A stretch of 39,686 nucleotides of DNA from Kiritimatiellia bacterium (GTDB lineage: Bacteria; Verrucomicrobiota; Kiritimatiellia; RFP12; UBA1067): contig JAQIBS010000030.1 in the NCBI GenBank assembly GCA_027858965.1, positions 1 to 39,686 on the forward strand, read 5' to 3'. Below the pieces are notes generated by a model. That model had not been told where the DNA came from, did not search any database, and was given only the letters and a program-made list of their open reading frames with translations. Both the position numbers and the translations under genes were made by a program. Positions 1-9,229 of the stretch are shown piece by piece. The stretch's first letter is position 1. Every line of letters starts with the position of its first letter.

Positions 1-2309
1 ACCATCATCAAAGATAAGACATCTCTTGGTGTTATGCTTTTGATGCACCGCAAATTGAAACGACAGACTGGGACTAGGCGCGGTTTTACCCACAGATTTA
101 GCGGAAGAGGCATAAAAAACCTCCCGCTCTCCATCGTAATTTTGGATACCAGCGTATTAATGCCGCTAATATTCCGCAGGCAGTACTTACTGACACTGCC
201 CCCTGAAAATGTTAGCGGTTCAGCCACAGTCAGACCACCGCTGAGTTCCAGTCGTGCGAGTCCAAGTGTGTCGATTGTTGTGCCAACAGAGGCTGATCCC
301 AACGCATGGCTGTGCGTGATGTGGACGACACCGGTCTCTATAAGTGTTGCGTCATTATAAGTATTACTGCCCGAGAGAACAAGCTGTCCTCCACCGGTGA
401 CCGTTATTTCAGAGATCACGGCATCGCCATCACTGATCCTGCCTGTTACAGCCAGAGTTGTCGTGCCGGATCCATTATTTGCAATCGACCACACCTGATC
501 TTCGATCAACACAATATCTTCAGAGATGGTGTATGTCCGGGAATCTTCTGTGGGAGCCATAGCGGAAATACCATTACCGGCAAGCGAAAGAACGCCATCT
601 CCCGCGCCAACCAGAAAATCCGCATCTCGATTGAAAATTAAACCATTCAGCGTGACGGGTATATCAACAATCGCAGAACTTCCATCGACTCCGAAACTGA
701 TATTCGTGCTGCCATCAAATGCAGGCAGTTCATCACCATCCCAATTCTCCGCAGTGCTTATCAAAACATTGGTTCCCTCCGCATCCCAGACAGGTTGAGG
801 GGGAGCACTGATAACAGAAAGTATACCCGTACCGGAAAAATGGGCGTCATCAATATATAAGGCGCCACTCCCTGAGGTGCCCCAAGTTCCTGCCTCCTTC
901 TGAACACCATTAACAAACAGCTTGTCTACTGCATCAGAAATACCGCTACCCAGTGAAAGTGTTCCCGTGTCTGATACCCTCACAACAGCCAGATCTGTCA
1001 TTGCATCGTTCGCCTGTAAATCAAGTGTTCCTCCTGTAACAACTATAAGGGAGCTGAGCCCCAGGCTGGAACCTGACGCCACTGACAGCGTTCCGTTCGA
1101 GACAACCGTGGCACCTGTATAGGCATGACTGAGACTCTCCAGGGTTAATGTGCCGGAGCCTGTTTTGATGAGAGTCAATGCACCGGTGAAAGCGGCATCC
1201 AATATTGTGTTATCACTCTGATTGACCGTTAAAGTCGCCGGTTCTGCAGTGGTCAGTACACGCGTTCCCGTATTGGTCGTGCCTGAATATATTTTACCCA
1301 CTGTCTGATCATTACCATTCAGATCTACATACGATCCAGTCGCATACGAAACACCCATCTGAAGAGTTGCAGTTGCCGGAAAAGCATTGGGTACATCAGT
1401 CCTGGCTTTGCCACCTGAAACCTCAAGGACACCCCACACATTGTTACTCACGGCAAATACTTTTGTGCCCGGACTATGAGCGTAAACCTTACCACCTCCA
1501 ATATCCACCGGCTGGTTAGTGATAATGACGGTACCGGCACCATCCGCTGCCAGAATGGCCCCCGGCCCCGTTATCCCGCCCATAATTACAATCGTGCCGC
1601 TGGTAGCCTTGATGCGCGAACCAATTATTGAAATTGGTCCGTTCCATTTGTTCACACCGCCCGTGTTGCGCAACGCACCCTGATAAGAGGTTGCCTTGTC
1701 ACCGGAAATGGTCAGGGGTTCATCAACCGTTACTCCGCCGCTGAGTTCGATCCAGCCACCATTCTCGACAACTGTCCCTTCATTTGTGCTACCTAGCCCG
1801 AATCCATTCTGCAGTTTCAAAGTACTGTTCGTAAGAACCGTTGTAACCCCGTCATAGTTGTTGCTGCCTGTCAGAGTCAGTGAACTCGGGCCACGGATGG
1901 TCATTCCTCCGATGCCGCTCAATGATCCATTAACCACTACCGCACCATTGGAAGCATTCAGTGTGTGAGTAGCAGAAAGCACCATATCCAGGTTAAGCGT
2001 CTGCGTGTCCGCATCAAGGTTCACCAGATCACCGCCAAGAGAAAGACGGTTACCGCTCAATGTAAAAGCACCAGCTCCATTGTTGAAAGTAATTCCGCTG
2101 AAAGCGGTGTCTTCCTGAAGATCGTTAATATTTGACAACCTTGCGGTGCCGTCAAAAATCAGTTCGTCTCCGGCAACGGGGACCGTGCCGCCCCAGTTGT
2201 CATCACTGCTCCAGTTGGAATCGCTCCCCCCGCCATTCCAGGTTTGATCAGTTGCGACAGCTCTGAAGCAGAGACAACAGACAAAAATGCAACCAATCAA
2301 TTTATACAT
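1..2309 (-). CDS. Autotransporter-type beta-strand-repeat secreted protein (N-terminal part, cut by window edge)
   Basis: I translated the minus strand from ATG at 2309; the frame stays open to the left edge, so the C-terminus is missing. It begins with a short signal peptide (MYKLIGCIFVCCLCFRAVA) and then QTWNGGGSDSNWSSDDNW, the usual opening of PVC autotransporter-associated strand-repeat proteins. The body is Gly/Thr/Ser/Asn-rich with repeated strand motifs such as LTLTGSNNYDGVTTV, LTLESLSHAYTGATVVSNG and LVLSGSNTYNDATLIETG, and KEAGTWGTSGSGA followed by HFSGTGILSV. These match the TIGR02601-type repeat as I know it. Role: probably an exported beta-helical surface protein; substrate unknown. 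Near the left edge the open frame turns unusual (Cys/Arg-rich, ending VCRFNLRCIKSITPRDV), while a neighbouring frame after an A6 run at 114-119 reads like normal family sequence (FFYASSAKSVGKTAPSPSLS). A frameshift or sequencing error there is likely. Confidence 0.85.
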   Translation of the reverse strand, partial: MYKLIGCIFVCCLCFRAVATDQTWNGGGSDSNWSSDDNWGGTVPVAGDELIFDGTARLSNINDLQEDTAFSGITFNNGAGAFTLSGNRLSLGGDLVNLDADTQTLNLDMVLSATHTLNASNGAVVVNGSLSGIGGMTIRGPSSLTLTGSNNYDGVTTVLTNSTLKLQNGFGLGSTNEGTVVENGGWIELSGGVTVDEPLTISGDKATSYQGALRNTGGVNKWNGPISIIGSRIKATSGTIVIMGGITGPGAILAADGAGTVIITNQPVDIGGGKVYAHSPGTKVFAVSNNVWGVLEVSGGKARTDVPNAFPATATLQMGVSYATGSYVDLNGNDQTVGKIYSGTTNTGTRVLTTAEPATLTVNQSDNTILDAAFTGALTLIKTGSGTLTLESLSHAYTGATVVSNGTLSVASGSSLGLSSLIVVTGGTLDLQANDAMTDLAVVRVSDTGTLSLGSGISDAVDKLFVNGVQKEAGTWGTSGSGALYIDDAHFSGTGILSVISAPPQPVWDAEGTNVLISTAENWDGDELPAFDGSTNISFGVDGSSAIVDIPVTLNGLIFNRDADFLVGAGDGVLSLAGNGISAMAPTEDSRTYTISEDIVLIEDQVWSIANNGSGTTTLAVTGRISDGDAVISEITVTGGGQLVLSGSNTYNDATLIETGVVHITHSHALGSASVGTTIDTLGLARLELSGGLTVAEPLTFSGGSVSKYCLRNISGINTLVSKITMESGRFFMPLPLNLWVKPRLVPVCRFNLRCIKSITPRDVLSLMM

Positions 2310-2800
2310 AACTCGCTCTTTTCCTGTCTTTCACATTGTTCCTATCCTGTTCATGGTACGGTCAAACCCATATGAGAATTGACAACAAACAGCACCCACA
2401 CAAAAGCCAATACCTTAGTATTATTTCAAATACTATCTTAAGGTTCAATAAAAAAAGCAGAATTATTAGAAAAGGACGCATCTCCCATTTGGTACATTTT
2501 TCCGTCGGCACAACAATGACCTACACATGCAAAGGTAGCACCGAAAAAAAAAGGAGTTGTTAACTACAATAAATACCAAACTCACGAGAAAGAAGGGTTC
2601 TTCCGGCTTTTGTGTACTTTTTTATCTCTCACAGAGGCACAGAGTTCACAGAGTAATATTTTTAGTGGTTTTCTCTCCGTGTTCTCTGCGACTCTGTGAG
2701 AGATAATGCATTATTAAAGATCTCTAATATTAAAATTCATTAATAAAAGCTGTTCTAAGCTTTTTTTCCGCTATGATGCACATCAATTCTTCAGATCTCT
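2310..2800. other. Gene-poor stretch upstream of the left surface-protein gene
   Basis: About 490 bases with no convincing gene. It is AT-rich and should hold the promoter of the minus-strand gene starting at 2309, but I cannot name -35/-10 boxes with confidence. It contains the inverted repeat at 2622-2706 and a 20-base motif at 2596-2615 that recurs at 39662-39681. The short open frames here look like chance. Confidence 0.5.
2622..2706. repeat. Long inverted repeat (hairpin-forming intergenic element)
   Basis: The left arm (2622-2653) starts TTATCTCTCACAGAG and the right arm (2673-2706) ends with its exact complement CTCTGTGAGAGATAA. Pairing continues imperfectly inward over about 30 bases around a ~20-base AT-rich loop. 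There is no T-run, so a simple terminator is unlikely. It resembles the 'cacagagttcacagag' type of dispersed palindrome found between genes in many anaerobes. Confidence 0.75.
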
Positions 2801-3103
2801 GTGAAAGACTCCCAATGCGGCTGTAAGCTTTTTGACGGTTCCCTGGCCCGTAGTCTTTACGCGGCATCCACCACCATGGGCTTTGCCACAGATCTGGATA
2901 TTTTATACATGGCAACAAAAGGTAACTGTCGAATCCATGAACAGGGTATTCGCTGGCAGCATATTGAAGGCAGTACGGTTTCTCCTCTGAAGGATGGAAT
3001 AAAAATGTTGTTTTCGGTTATAAAACTACGATTTGTTTCTCTAAAGACAGCCCAACCGCTGATGCGGCATAGCCACAATTATTTTTTGGACAGGATTACA
3101 TGA
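2801..3103 (+). pseudogene. Remnant of a family 2 glycosyltransferase (polyprenyl-phosphate sugar synthase), C-terminal part
   Basis: The translation from 2801 (KDSQCGCKLFDGSLARSL, then GFATDLDILYMATKGN and STVSPLKDGIKML) matches the C-terminal third of dolichyl/undecaprenyl-phosphate glycosyltransferases of the DPM1/ArnC type. These normally have the catalytic GT-A domain first, and all of that is missing. An in-frame stop lies only 27 bases upstream (TGA 2774-2776), and the only start is a GTG in the middle of the conserved 'DSQCGFK' block. The last ~15 residues come from an intergenic-repeat-like sequence. I therefore read it as a 5'-truncated relic. The next fragment, an ArnT-like mannosyl/arabinosyltransferase head, belongs to the enzyme class that uses the lipid-linked sugar this family makes, so the pair probably came from one glycan-modification locus. 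Confidence 0.75.
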
Positions 3104-3486
3104 TTAACATGATCTGGATTACACCTTCAGTATGGATGAACGGTCAGCTGATACCCTTTTTAGGTAAACCCCCTCTTCAGTTCTGGCTCAGCGCCATAAG
3201 TGTAAAACTCTTCGGATTAAATGAATTTGCATTGCGCCTACCTGCTTTTTTAAGCGGTCTTCTATTACTCTCTTTTGTATATTTAACTCTTAAAAAAACT
3301 AACGATAAAGAAACCGCTTTAGCAGGAACAGCTATCACAGCCAGCACAGCGATCTTCCTGGGAGTCTGCGGAGCCGTTGCCACTGACATGACCTTCAGTG
3401 CTATGACAGGCATTGCGATTCTCAGCTATATTCTTTTCTCAGTTGAAACAACCAAGATAAAACAAAAACATATCGAACTGACTTAA
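3100..3486 (+). pseudogene. Remnant of an ArnT/PMT-type GT-C glycosyltransferase, N-terminal part
   Basis: Residues from GQLIPFLGKPPLQFWL through KLFGLNEFALRLPAFLSG match the first luminal loop and second and third membrane segments of ArnT-like (PMT_2, GT39/GT83) transferases. The family signature 'G.w..P.l.gKPPL.fWl...s..lfG.nefa.RLps' is clear. About 105 residues are recognisable, against 450-550 for a full enzyme. The catalytic DE-containing first loop and everything after the fourth membrane segment are absent. The start lies in a short 'ggacaggattacatgattaac' type repeat that joins it to the GT2 remnant. Three hydrophobic stretches remain. A decayed fragment, not expected to be functional. 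Confidence 0.75.
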
Positions 3487-3577
3487 AACAAGGAGCTCAG
3501 TTTACCTTCACATTTAAAAAAGCGTAAATATTCTAAATTGTTTGCTTGGAATTAGCATTTTCGCAACCATCACACTG

Positions 3578-3586
3578 TGCTATAAT
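3578..3586 (+). promoter_or_regulatory. Candidate extended -10 promoter for the CotH/LTD gene
   Basis: TGCTATAAT fits the extended -10 consensus TGnTATAAT exactly. No good -35 is seen 17 bases upstream, which is usual for extended -10 promoters. Transcription would begin near 3593, giving a leader of about 110 nt that contains the perfect hairpin ACAGTGC-AAA-GCACTGT at 3654-3670. Inferred from sequence only. Confidence 0.4.
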
Positions 3587-3653
3587 ATAAACATTAAATG
3601 GGTTGGGATTTAGAGAATTCAGAACGGTACGCAGCGCCGTATATATGTGTGTG

Positions 3654-3670
3654 ACAGTGCAAAGCACTGT
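3654..3670 (+). other. Perfect 7-bp-stem hairpin in the 5' leader
   Basis: ACAGTGC (3654-3660), loop AAA, GCACTGT (3664-3670). It is followed by TCAGTTG rather than a T-run, so it is not a typical terminator. It lies 35 bases before the start codon at 3705 and could protect the mRNA or bind a regulator; function unknown. Confidence 0.5.
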
Positions 3671-3704
3671 TCAGTTGTAGTTATCTATATTTGGAGTATA
3701 ATCC

Positions 3705-6700
3705 ATGAAAAATATTATATATGTTACTTTAACAGCGGTGTCGATTCAGATTCTGACCGCATCTCCATTAATTAATGAGTTTATGGCTTCCAACCAGTCA
3801 ACTTATCCGGACAACTGTGATTTTGACGATTTCTCGGACTGGATTGAGTTATATAATCCGACTTCCACGAATATCGTCTTATCCAATTATTTCCTGACAG
3901 ACCGGATATCGGAACCCTTTAAATGGGAGATCCCCGGTAATCCTGAAATTCCGGCTCATGGGTATCTGATGTTCCGGGCTGACGGCTTTAATGCCGCCCC
4001 CGGTGAAGTTTATCTGCGGGGTTTTTATCCATGGGGCAGCACTTTTACAACACAACGTTATCACACTGGTTTTAAGCTGAGTGCCGCAGGAGAAGAGATA
4101 GCTCTGCACTATGTTGACACCCCGCCCGCTGATACAAACCTCATAGTTGCAGGCAGTCACTTGTGGCGCTACTATGATAACGGAGATGATCCCGGTGCAG
4201 AATGGGCCTCTGCAGCTTATGATGATAGTACCTGGGGCGAAGGAGCCGGCCAGTTCGGGTATGGAGATGGGGATGAAAACACGGTTGTCAGCTATGGGTC
4301 TGACAGCAGTCATAAATATCCAGCCACCTATTTCAGAACACATTTCACCATTGCCGATGTCAACAGGATCGGCAATATCCGTTTCCAGATCATGGCCGAT
4401 GACGGTGCCGTTATCTACCTTAACGGGGTGGAGGCAGGACGCCTGCGCATGGATGATGGCACTGTAGACTATCAGACCTATGCCAGCAGTGTTGTCTTTT
4501 CCTCGGCTGAGGATGAATTTGTGTCTATCGAAATTGCAGCGGATTATTTTCTCAGCGGAGATAATGTTCTGGCAGTTGAAATTCATCAATGCTCTGGCAG
4601 CAGTTCCGATATCAGTTTTGACGCAATCTTAACGGTATCTGAGGTTACCGGGGAGGCCCACCTGGTGGATTCACTCAGCTTTGATCAACAGCTGACTGAT
4701 GTTTCCTGCGGACGCAATTCTGAGTCTGCTACGGGATGGTCCTATTTTGCTGAGCCCAGCCCCGAAGCTGCCAATGGCACAAATGCACTGACCCTCTTCG
4801 CAAAATCTTCAGCGGTTACAGTTTCACTTCCCAGCGGTATCTATGCCGGTAATGACCCGCTCCCCGTTGAATTGAGCACGGCTGATGCCGGAGCTCTGAT
4901 CCGGTTTACTCTGGATGGATCAGTTCCTGTTTCAGGTTCCTTGCTTTACACCAATGCATTGACAATTACCGACACCACAATTCTCCGGGCACGCAGCTTT
5001 GCAACGGGTGCCATTCCCGGAGAGATTCTCAGCTGCACGTACTTACGGGGTGATGATGCCCTCTCTACGCTCCCGGTATGTTCTTTTGTGACTGATCCGA
5101 AGTATCTTTTTGATGACACCATCGGCATCTGCGAAAATGATTCCGCGTATCCCTATAAATCCCGCGAGATGCCGCTCCGGGTCGAATTCTTTGAAGCAGA
5201 TCAGAGCTCTGCTTTTTCCGTTAATGCGGGCATACGTATTGCCGGTGAAAACATCTGGCTGAAAGATCAGAAGCCATTCAACATCTACTGCAGGTCAAAA
5301 TACGGTGATGATCAGATCAACTACCAGGTGTTTCCCGATGAGCCGGTGGCGACCTTTACAGAGCTTTCTTTCAGAAATGGTGGTGATGACTGGGAGGAGA
5401 CAATGCTGCGCGATGCGATGATGCCCTCAATACTCAGTATTTATATGAATCTTGATTTCTACTCTTACAGACCCTGCATTCTCTATCTGAATGGAGAGTT
5501 CTGGGGGATATATAATATCCGTAAAAGATTTGATGAAACATACTTTGCCGCTGAGCACGCTTTGGAAGAGGATGATATCGATTTCGTACAATATGCGCAC
5601 AATGAATCCGGATCAACCGTTTTAATGGCAGAGATCGGAGACACAGAGACCTATGAGAGCTTCAAAGAGTATGTCTCGCTCAATGACCCGGCTGACCCTG
5701 CGATCTACGAAAAAATTCAGGATGAGATGGATATCGATTCGTTCATTGATTATGCAGTGTGTACCGATTTTGCATCCAATGGTTCCTGGAGCCATAACCG
5801 GGAGTTCTGGAAAGCGCGCTCAGGTAAAACAAAGTGGCGCTGGGTACTGAATGATTTTGACAGAGCTTTTGATCTTGCGGTTGTAAACACAACCTCCGGC
5901 AAAATTGATGATTTAATATCCAGCTATACTCTTTTTGGCAAACTGGACAACAACACGAACTTTGTTAATCGCCTGATTCAACGCTATGCCGCTCATCTCG
6001 GCAGTTCTTTCAATGCGCAGAGGTTCTCTGATCAACTCGATATTCTGACTCAGGAACAGGCAAACGAGATTGCGAGACACAAGGCGCGTTGGCCGGATTC
6101 AATGACATCCTACAACTCTGAGTTGCAGGATATCAAAGATTTTGTCAGGATTCGTCCGACACGTGCATTGCCTGCGCTTACAAGCGAACTGGGGCTGACC
6201 TGCGGAATGTCTGATGTGACGTTTCTCTGCTCTCCTGCCGGAGCAGGCACCGTGTCTATAGCCGGCGTCAGCATGGCTCCTGAGTACACAAATTCAGTGG
6301 CTGTTTTTGAAGATACCCCGGTTGAGTTTACGGCCTCATCACATCCCGGGTATCAGTTTGACGCATGGAGTAATGGCGACACCAACAGAGCGATCACCCT
6401 TGTGTTGACCGACGACCTTGAGATAACCGCGATCTTCATCCCCAGTAATGAAACGGTACTGCCGGAACGCATATCAGCAGACCTTGTCCTGTCAGCAGCG
6501 AACTCTCCATACTGTGTTGCAACTGATCTGATCGTTGAAGCCAATTGCACGCTGACCATTGAACCTGGAGTACATGTGTTTATGAATCCCCATGCAGGAA
6601 TCAGAGTGTATGGTGCTCTGCAAGCCAACGGCAGTACTGCACAGCCGGTTGAATTCCTATCCCGTAACGGTGCGTACTGGGGCGGCATCGGCTTCATTAA

Positions 6701-8930
6701 TGCGACAGGAGAGTCTGTCATATCTCATGCAATTGTCCGTGACGCAGCCCGCAGCTGGTATGATCCGCTCAATCTGAAAGCCGCTGTTTCAGGATTTAAC
6801 TCATCGCTGATCCTCGACAATGTTGACATTGTTGCACTTCAACCGGTTTTCGCCCGTTACGGATCAACCATTCTGCGTAACAGCATGATTCAGATCCTCT
6901 TTACCGGGGATGGCATTAACATCAAAAGCGGTGCAGGATGGGTAGAGAGTAGTACGTTTACAGGCAATGATTCAGTTGATACCGATGCCATAGATTTTGA
7001 CGGTGTGACAGATGGTCTGATCAATGGAAATCGAATCTACAACTTCAGCGGAGTGAACAGCGATGCCATCGACGTAGGTGAAGGATGCCTGAATCTGCTG
7101 GTAATAAGCAATCGGATTTACAATGTCACCGATAAAGGCGTTTCCGTAGGCCAGGCATCAGAAGCGCACATCAGACGCAACCTGATCGTCAATTGCGACA
7201 TGGGAGTTGGCATCAAGGACACCGGTTCCACAGCCTTTATAGATCAGAACACCTTTGCGCGGGTTAATACGGGTGTGGCAAGCTATGAAAAGAATGAAGG
7301 CAATGGCGGAGGAAGCGCCATTATTGAAAACTGTATCTTCTCCCGGATAAAAGACGCACCTGTATTCGTTGATGCGCTCTCGTATCTCACGGTAGATTAC
7401 TCTCTGTGCGACACACTTCTGATATCCGGCACGGGTAATCTTTATGCAGACCCCTTGTTCACAGATGAGATCTCATATGACTTTTCCATCACATCCGCCT
7501 CACCGGCTGTGAACAGCGGCAACCCGGCACATGCGTTGGATGCCGATGGCTCACGCGCCGACATGGGTGCATATTACAGCTATGCTTCCTCTGATTATCC
7601 TTACTTCACTCCTAATCTGATTGTGATTAATGAGGTGCTTGCGCACTCACATGACAGTGCTCCGGATTGGATTGAGCTTTATAATGGAAGCAATCAGGAG
7701 GTTGATCTAAGTGACTGGTATCTCAGCGATAATGAAAGCATCCCCGAAAAATACCGAATTGCATCAGAAACAATAATTCCGGCAAAGGGATATATCGTGT
7801 TTGACCAGGAGTTGCATTTCGGCCCTGCTGTAAGCAACGCATGTGCGCTTATTCCCTTTGCCTTGAGTGAGAACGGTGAGAGTGTAACGCTTTTCCGGCC
7901 AGGGGATACGCAGAATCCTGATTACATTACTACTGAGGAATTTGGTGCATCAGAGACCGGCGTGTCGATCGGACGTTATTATAAGGCCAGCACACGAACA
8001 TATAACTTTGTCAACATGCGCGACCAAACACCGGGAGTTGCTAACAGTGAACCTCTCACGGGGCCCATTGTCATAAGCGAAATCATGTATCATCCGCCGG
8101 TGAGTGATGCAGAGTATATCGAACTCAGCAATATCAGTTCAACTCCGATAACACTGTACAATGCCATAACCGCTTCGCCATGGCAGTTCACTGATGGTAT
8201 TGCGCACAGCTTTTCATCGAGCTCTCCCGTGACAATGCAATCCGGCGAAAAAATAATTCTGGCACGGAACTCCATTATATTTTTACAGAACTACAATCCA
8301 CCTTCCGGGACGCAGATTATCCAATGGGATAGCGGCGCATTGAATAATGGAGGAGAGAGTGTAGAGCTGAGCAAGCCGGGGGATGTTGATTCACTGGGAG
8401 TTCGTCAGTACATTCGCGTTGATCGCGTCAATTATTCAGACGCAGCTCCATGGCCAACCAGTGCCGATGGCGCGGGGTCTGCACTGACAAAACTTAATGA
8501 AAGTGAGTATGGCGATGACTATTCCAACTGGACGGCATTATTTCCGACTCCCGGGCAGAGTGAGTTTGGCCGATGGATAACCGACTTCGGTTTGACGGAA
8601 GGTCAGAGTTCGCTCCTGGATGATCCCGATAACGATGGGATTCCTAATATCATAGAGTATGCGTATGGTTTTTCGCCCAGGAGCGCGGGAGATGGCTCCG
8701 GATATCTGGCGAATATTTCCGGCAGTGAAATTACCTTCTCACTTAATGTGAGACACACAGATCTTGAGTACCGAGTTCAGAAAACTACCGATCTGCAGAG
8801 CGGCACCTGGCATGAGATCCCCAGCAGCACTGTTGTGAATGGAGAGACAACCGAAATTACCGCAATAGATGAAAATAAAAGTGGTGCTGGATTCTATCGT
8901 CTGCTATTTATTCTGAACAACTATTATTAG
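3705..8930 (+). CDS. Large secreted CotH / lamin-tail / beta-helix protein
   Basis: 1741 residues, start ATG preceded by GGAG. A short signal peptide (about 1-19) is followed by: a lamin-tail domain (about 21-135; PLINEFMASN, DWIELYNPT); a jelly-roll-like ligand-binding domain (about 150-315; LWRYYDNG, ADDGAVIYLNGVE); a chitobiase C-terminal-type Ig domain (about 375-450; IRFTLDGSVP); a CotH kinase-fold domain (about 455-800; FRNGGDDWEETMLRDA, NDFDRAFDL); an InlB-type repeat (about 885-930; GYQFDAWSNGDTNRAI); a right-handed beta-helix (about 935-1290); two more lamin-tail domains (about 1305-1400 and 1454-1590); and a linker with DPDNDGIPN. The architecture is typical of PVC and marine secreted proteins. 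In spores CotH is a protein kinase; whether this one has activity is unknown. Likely role: cell-surface or extracellular binding. It begins a run of three surface-protein genes on the same strand. Confidence 0.88.
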   Translation: MKNIIYVTLTAVSIQILTASPLINEFMASNQSTYPDNCDFDDFSDWIELYNPTSTNIVLSNYFLTDRISEPFKWEIPGNPEIPAHGYLMFRADGFNAAPGEVYLRGFYPWGSTFTTQRYHTGFKLSAAGEEIALHYVDTPPADTNLIVAGSHLWRYYDNGDDPGAEWASAAYDDSTWGEGAGQFGYGDGDENTVVSYGSDSSHKYPATYFRTHFTIADVNRIGNIRFQIMADDGAVIYLNGVEAGRLRMDDGTVDYQTYASSVVFSSAEDEFVSIEIAADYFLSGDNVLAVEIHQCSGSSSDISFDAILTVSEVTGEAHLVDSLSFDQQLTDVSCGRNSESATGWSYFAEPSPEAANGTNALTLFAKSSAVTVSLPSGIYAGNDPLPVELSTADAGALIRFTLDGSVPVSGSLLYTNALTITDTTILRARSFATGAIPGEILSCTYLRGDDALSTLPVCSFVTDPKYLFDDTIGICENDSAYPYKSREMPLRVEFFEADQSSAFSVNAGIRIAGENIWLKDQKPFNIYCRSKYGDDQINYQVFPDEPVATFTELSFRNGGDDWEETMLRDAMMPSILSIYMNLDFYSYRPCILYLNGEFWGIYNIRKRFDETYFAAEHALEEDDIDFVQYAHNESGSTVLMAEIGDTETYESFKEYVSLNDPADPAIYEKIQDEMDIDSFIDYAVCTDFASNGSWSHNREFWKARSGKTKWRWVLNDFDRAFDLAVVNTTSGKIDDLISSYTLFGKLDNNTNFVNRLIQRYAAHLGSSFNAQRFSDQLDILTQEQANEIARHKARWPDSMTSYNSELQDIKDFVRIRPTRALPALTSELGLTCGMSDVTFLCSPAGAGTVSIAGVSMAPEYTNSVAVFEDTPVEFTASSHPGYQFDAWSNGDTNRAITLVLTDDLEITAIFIPSNETVLPERISADLVLSAANSPYCVATDLIVEANCTLTIEPGVHVFMNPHAGIRVYGALQANGSTAQPVEFLSRNGAYWGGIGFINATGESVISHAIVRDAARSWYDPLNLKAAVSGFNSSLILDNVDIVALQPVFARYGSTILRNSMIQILFTGDGINIKSGAGWVESSTFTGNDSVDTDAIDFDGVTDGLINGNRIYNFSGVNSDAIDVGEGCLNLLVISNRIYNVTDKGVSVGQASEAHIRRNLIVNCDMGVGIKDTGSTAFIDQNTFARVNTGVASYEKNEGNGGGSAIIENCIFSRIKDAPVFVDALSYLTVDYSLCDTLLISGTGNLYADPLFTDEISYDFSITSASPAVNSGNPAHALDADGSRADMGAYYSYASSDYPYFTPNLIVINEVLAHSHDSAPDWIELYNGSNQEVDLSDWYLSDNESIPEKYRIASETIIPAKGYIVFDQELHFGPAVSNACALIPFALSENGESVTLFRPGDTQNPDYITTEEFGASETGVSIGRYYKASTRTYNFVNMRDQTPGVANSEPLTGPIVISEIMYHPPVSDAEYIELSNISSTPITLYNAITASPWQFTDGIAHSFSSSSPVTMQSGEKIILARNSIIFLQNYNPPSGTQIIQWDSGALNNGGESVELSKPGDVDSLGVRQYIRVDRVNYSDAAPWPTSADGAGSALTKLNESEYGDDYSNWTALFPTPGQSEFGRWITDFGLTEGQSSLLDDPDNDGIPNIIEYAYGFSPRSAGDGSGYLANISGSEITFSLNVRHTDLEYRVQKTTDLQSGTWHEIPSSTVVNGETTEITAIDENKSGAGFYRLLFILNNYY

Positions 8931-8968
8931 ACTCGTACTCAAAGGGCAAGAAATTATCGAGACAGAAT

Positions 8969-9047
8969 AACTACGAATTACACGAATGGACACGAATGAA
9001 AGAAAGATGAAATTATTATTCGCACTCATTCGCGTCATTCGTAGTTG
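8969..9047. repeat. Inverted repeat of the 'ctacgaat/cacgaatg' type
   Basis: The left arm 8969-9000 (AACTACGAATTACACGAATG...) pairs with the right arm 9020-9047 (...CGTCATTCGTAGTT). The outer ten bases are perfectly complementary and the inner part is imperfect. It lies in the 293-base gap between two surface-protein genes. No U-tract, so not an obvious terminator. Confidence 0.7.
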
Positions 9048-9061
9048 AAACAGCACAGTGT

Positions 9062-9088
9062 TTTGGTTCCGGATACGCTGAGTTAGGA
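9062..9088 (+). repeat. Tail-type repeat (TTTGGTTCCGGATACGCTGAGTTAGG family)
   Basis: TTTGGTTCCGG followed by ATACGCTGAGTTAGG. It resembles 37878-37904 and the last 25 bases of the ~125-bp structured repeat (25079-25104, 26289-26314, 32161-32186). All instances are on the + strand. The upstream portion of the long repeat is absent here. Confidence 0.55.
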
Positions 9089-9229
9089 TTTAAAACAAGG
9101 GCCATTTCGATGCTCATCTCACAATAATTTAGCCTTGCATCATTTAAAGAAATCCATTAACTTTATTAAATAGTAATCTTATGTGTATTTACGTCATTTT
9201 GCAGATTCATAAAGCTAGGGATTATGGTT

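Noticed and set aside
3879..4589. 236-residue minus-strand open frame
   Set aside because: Opposite the LTD and ligand-binding domains of the large CotH protein; no recognisable protein features.
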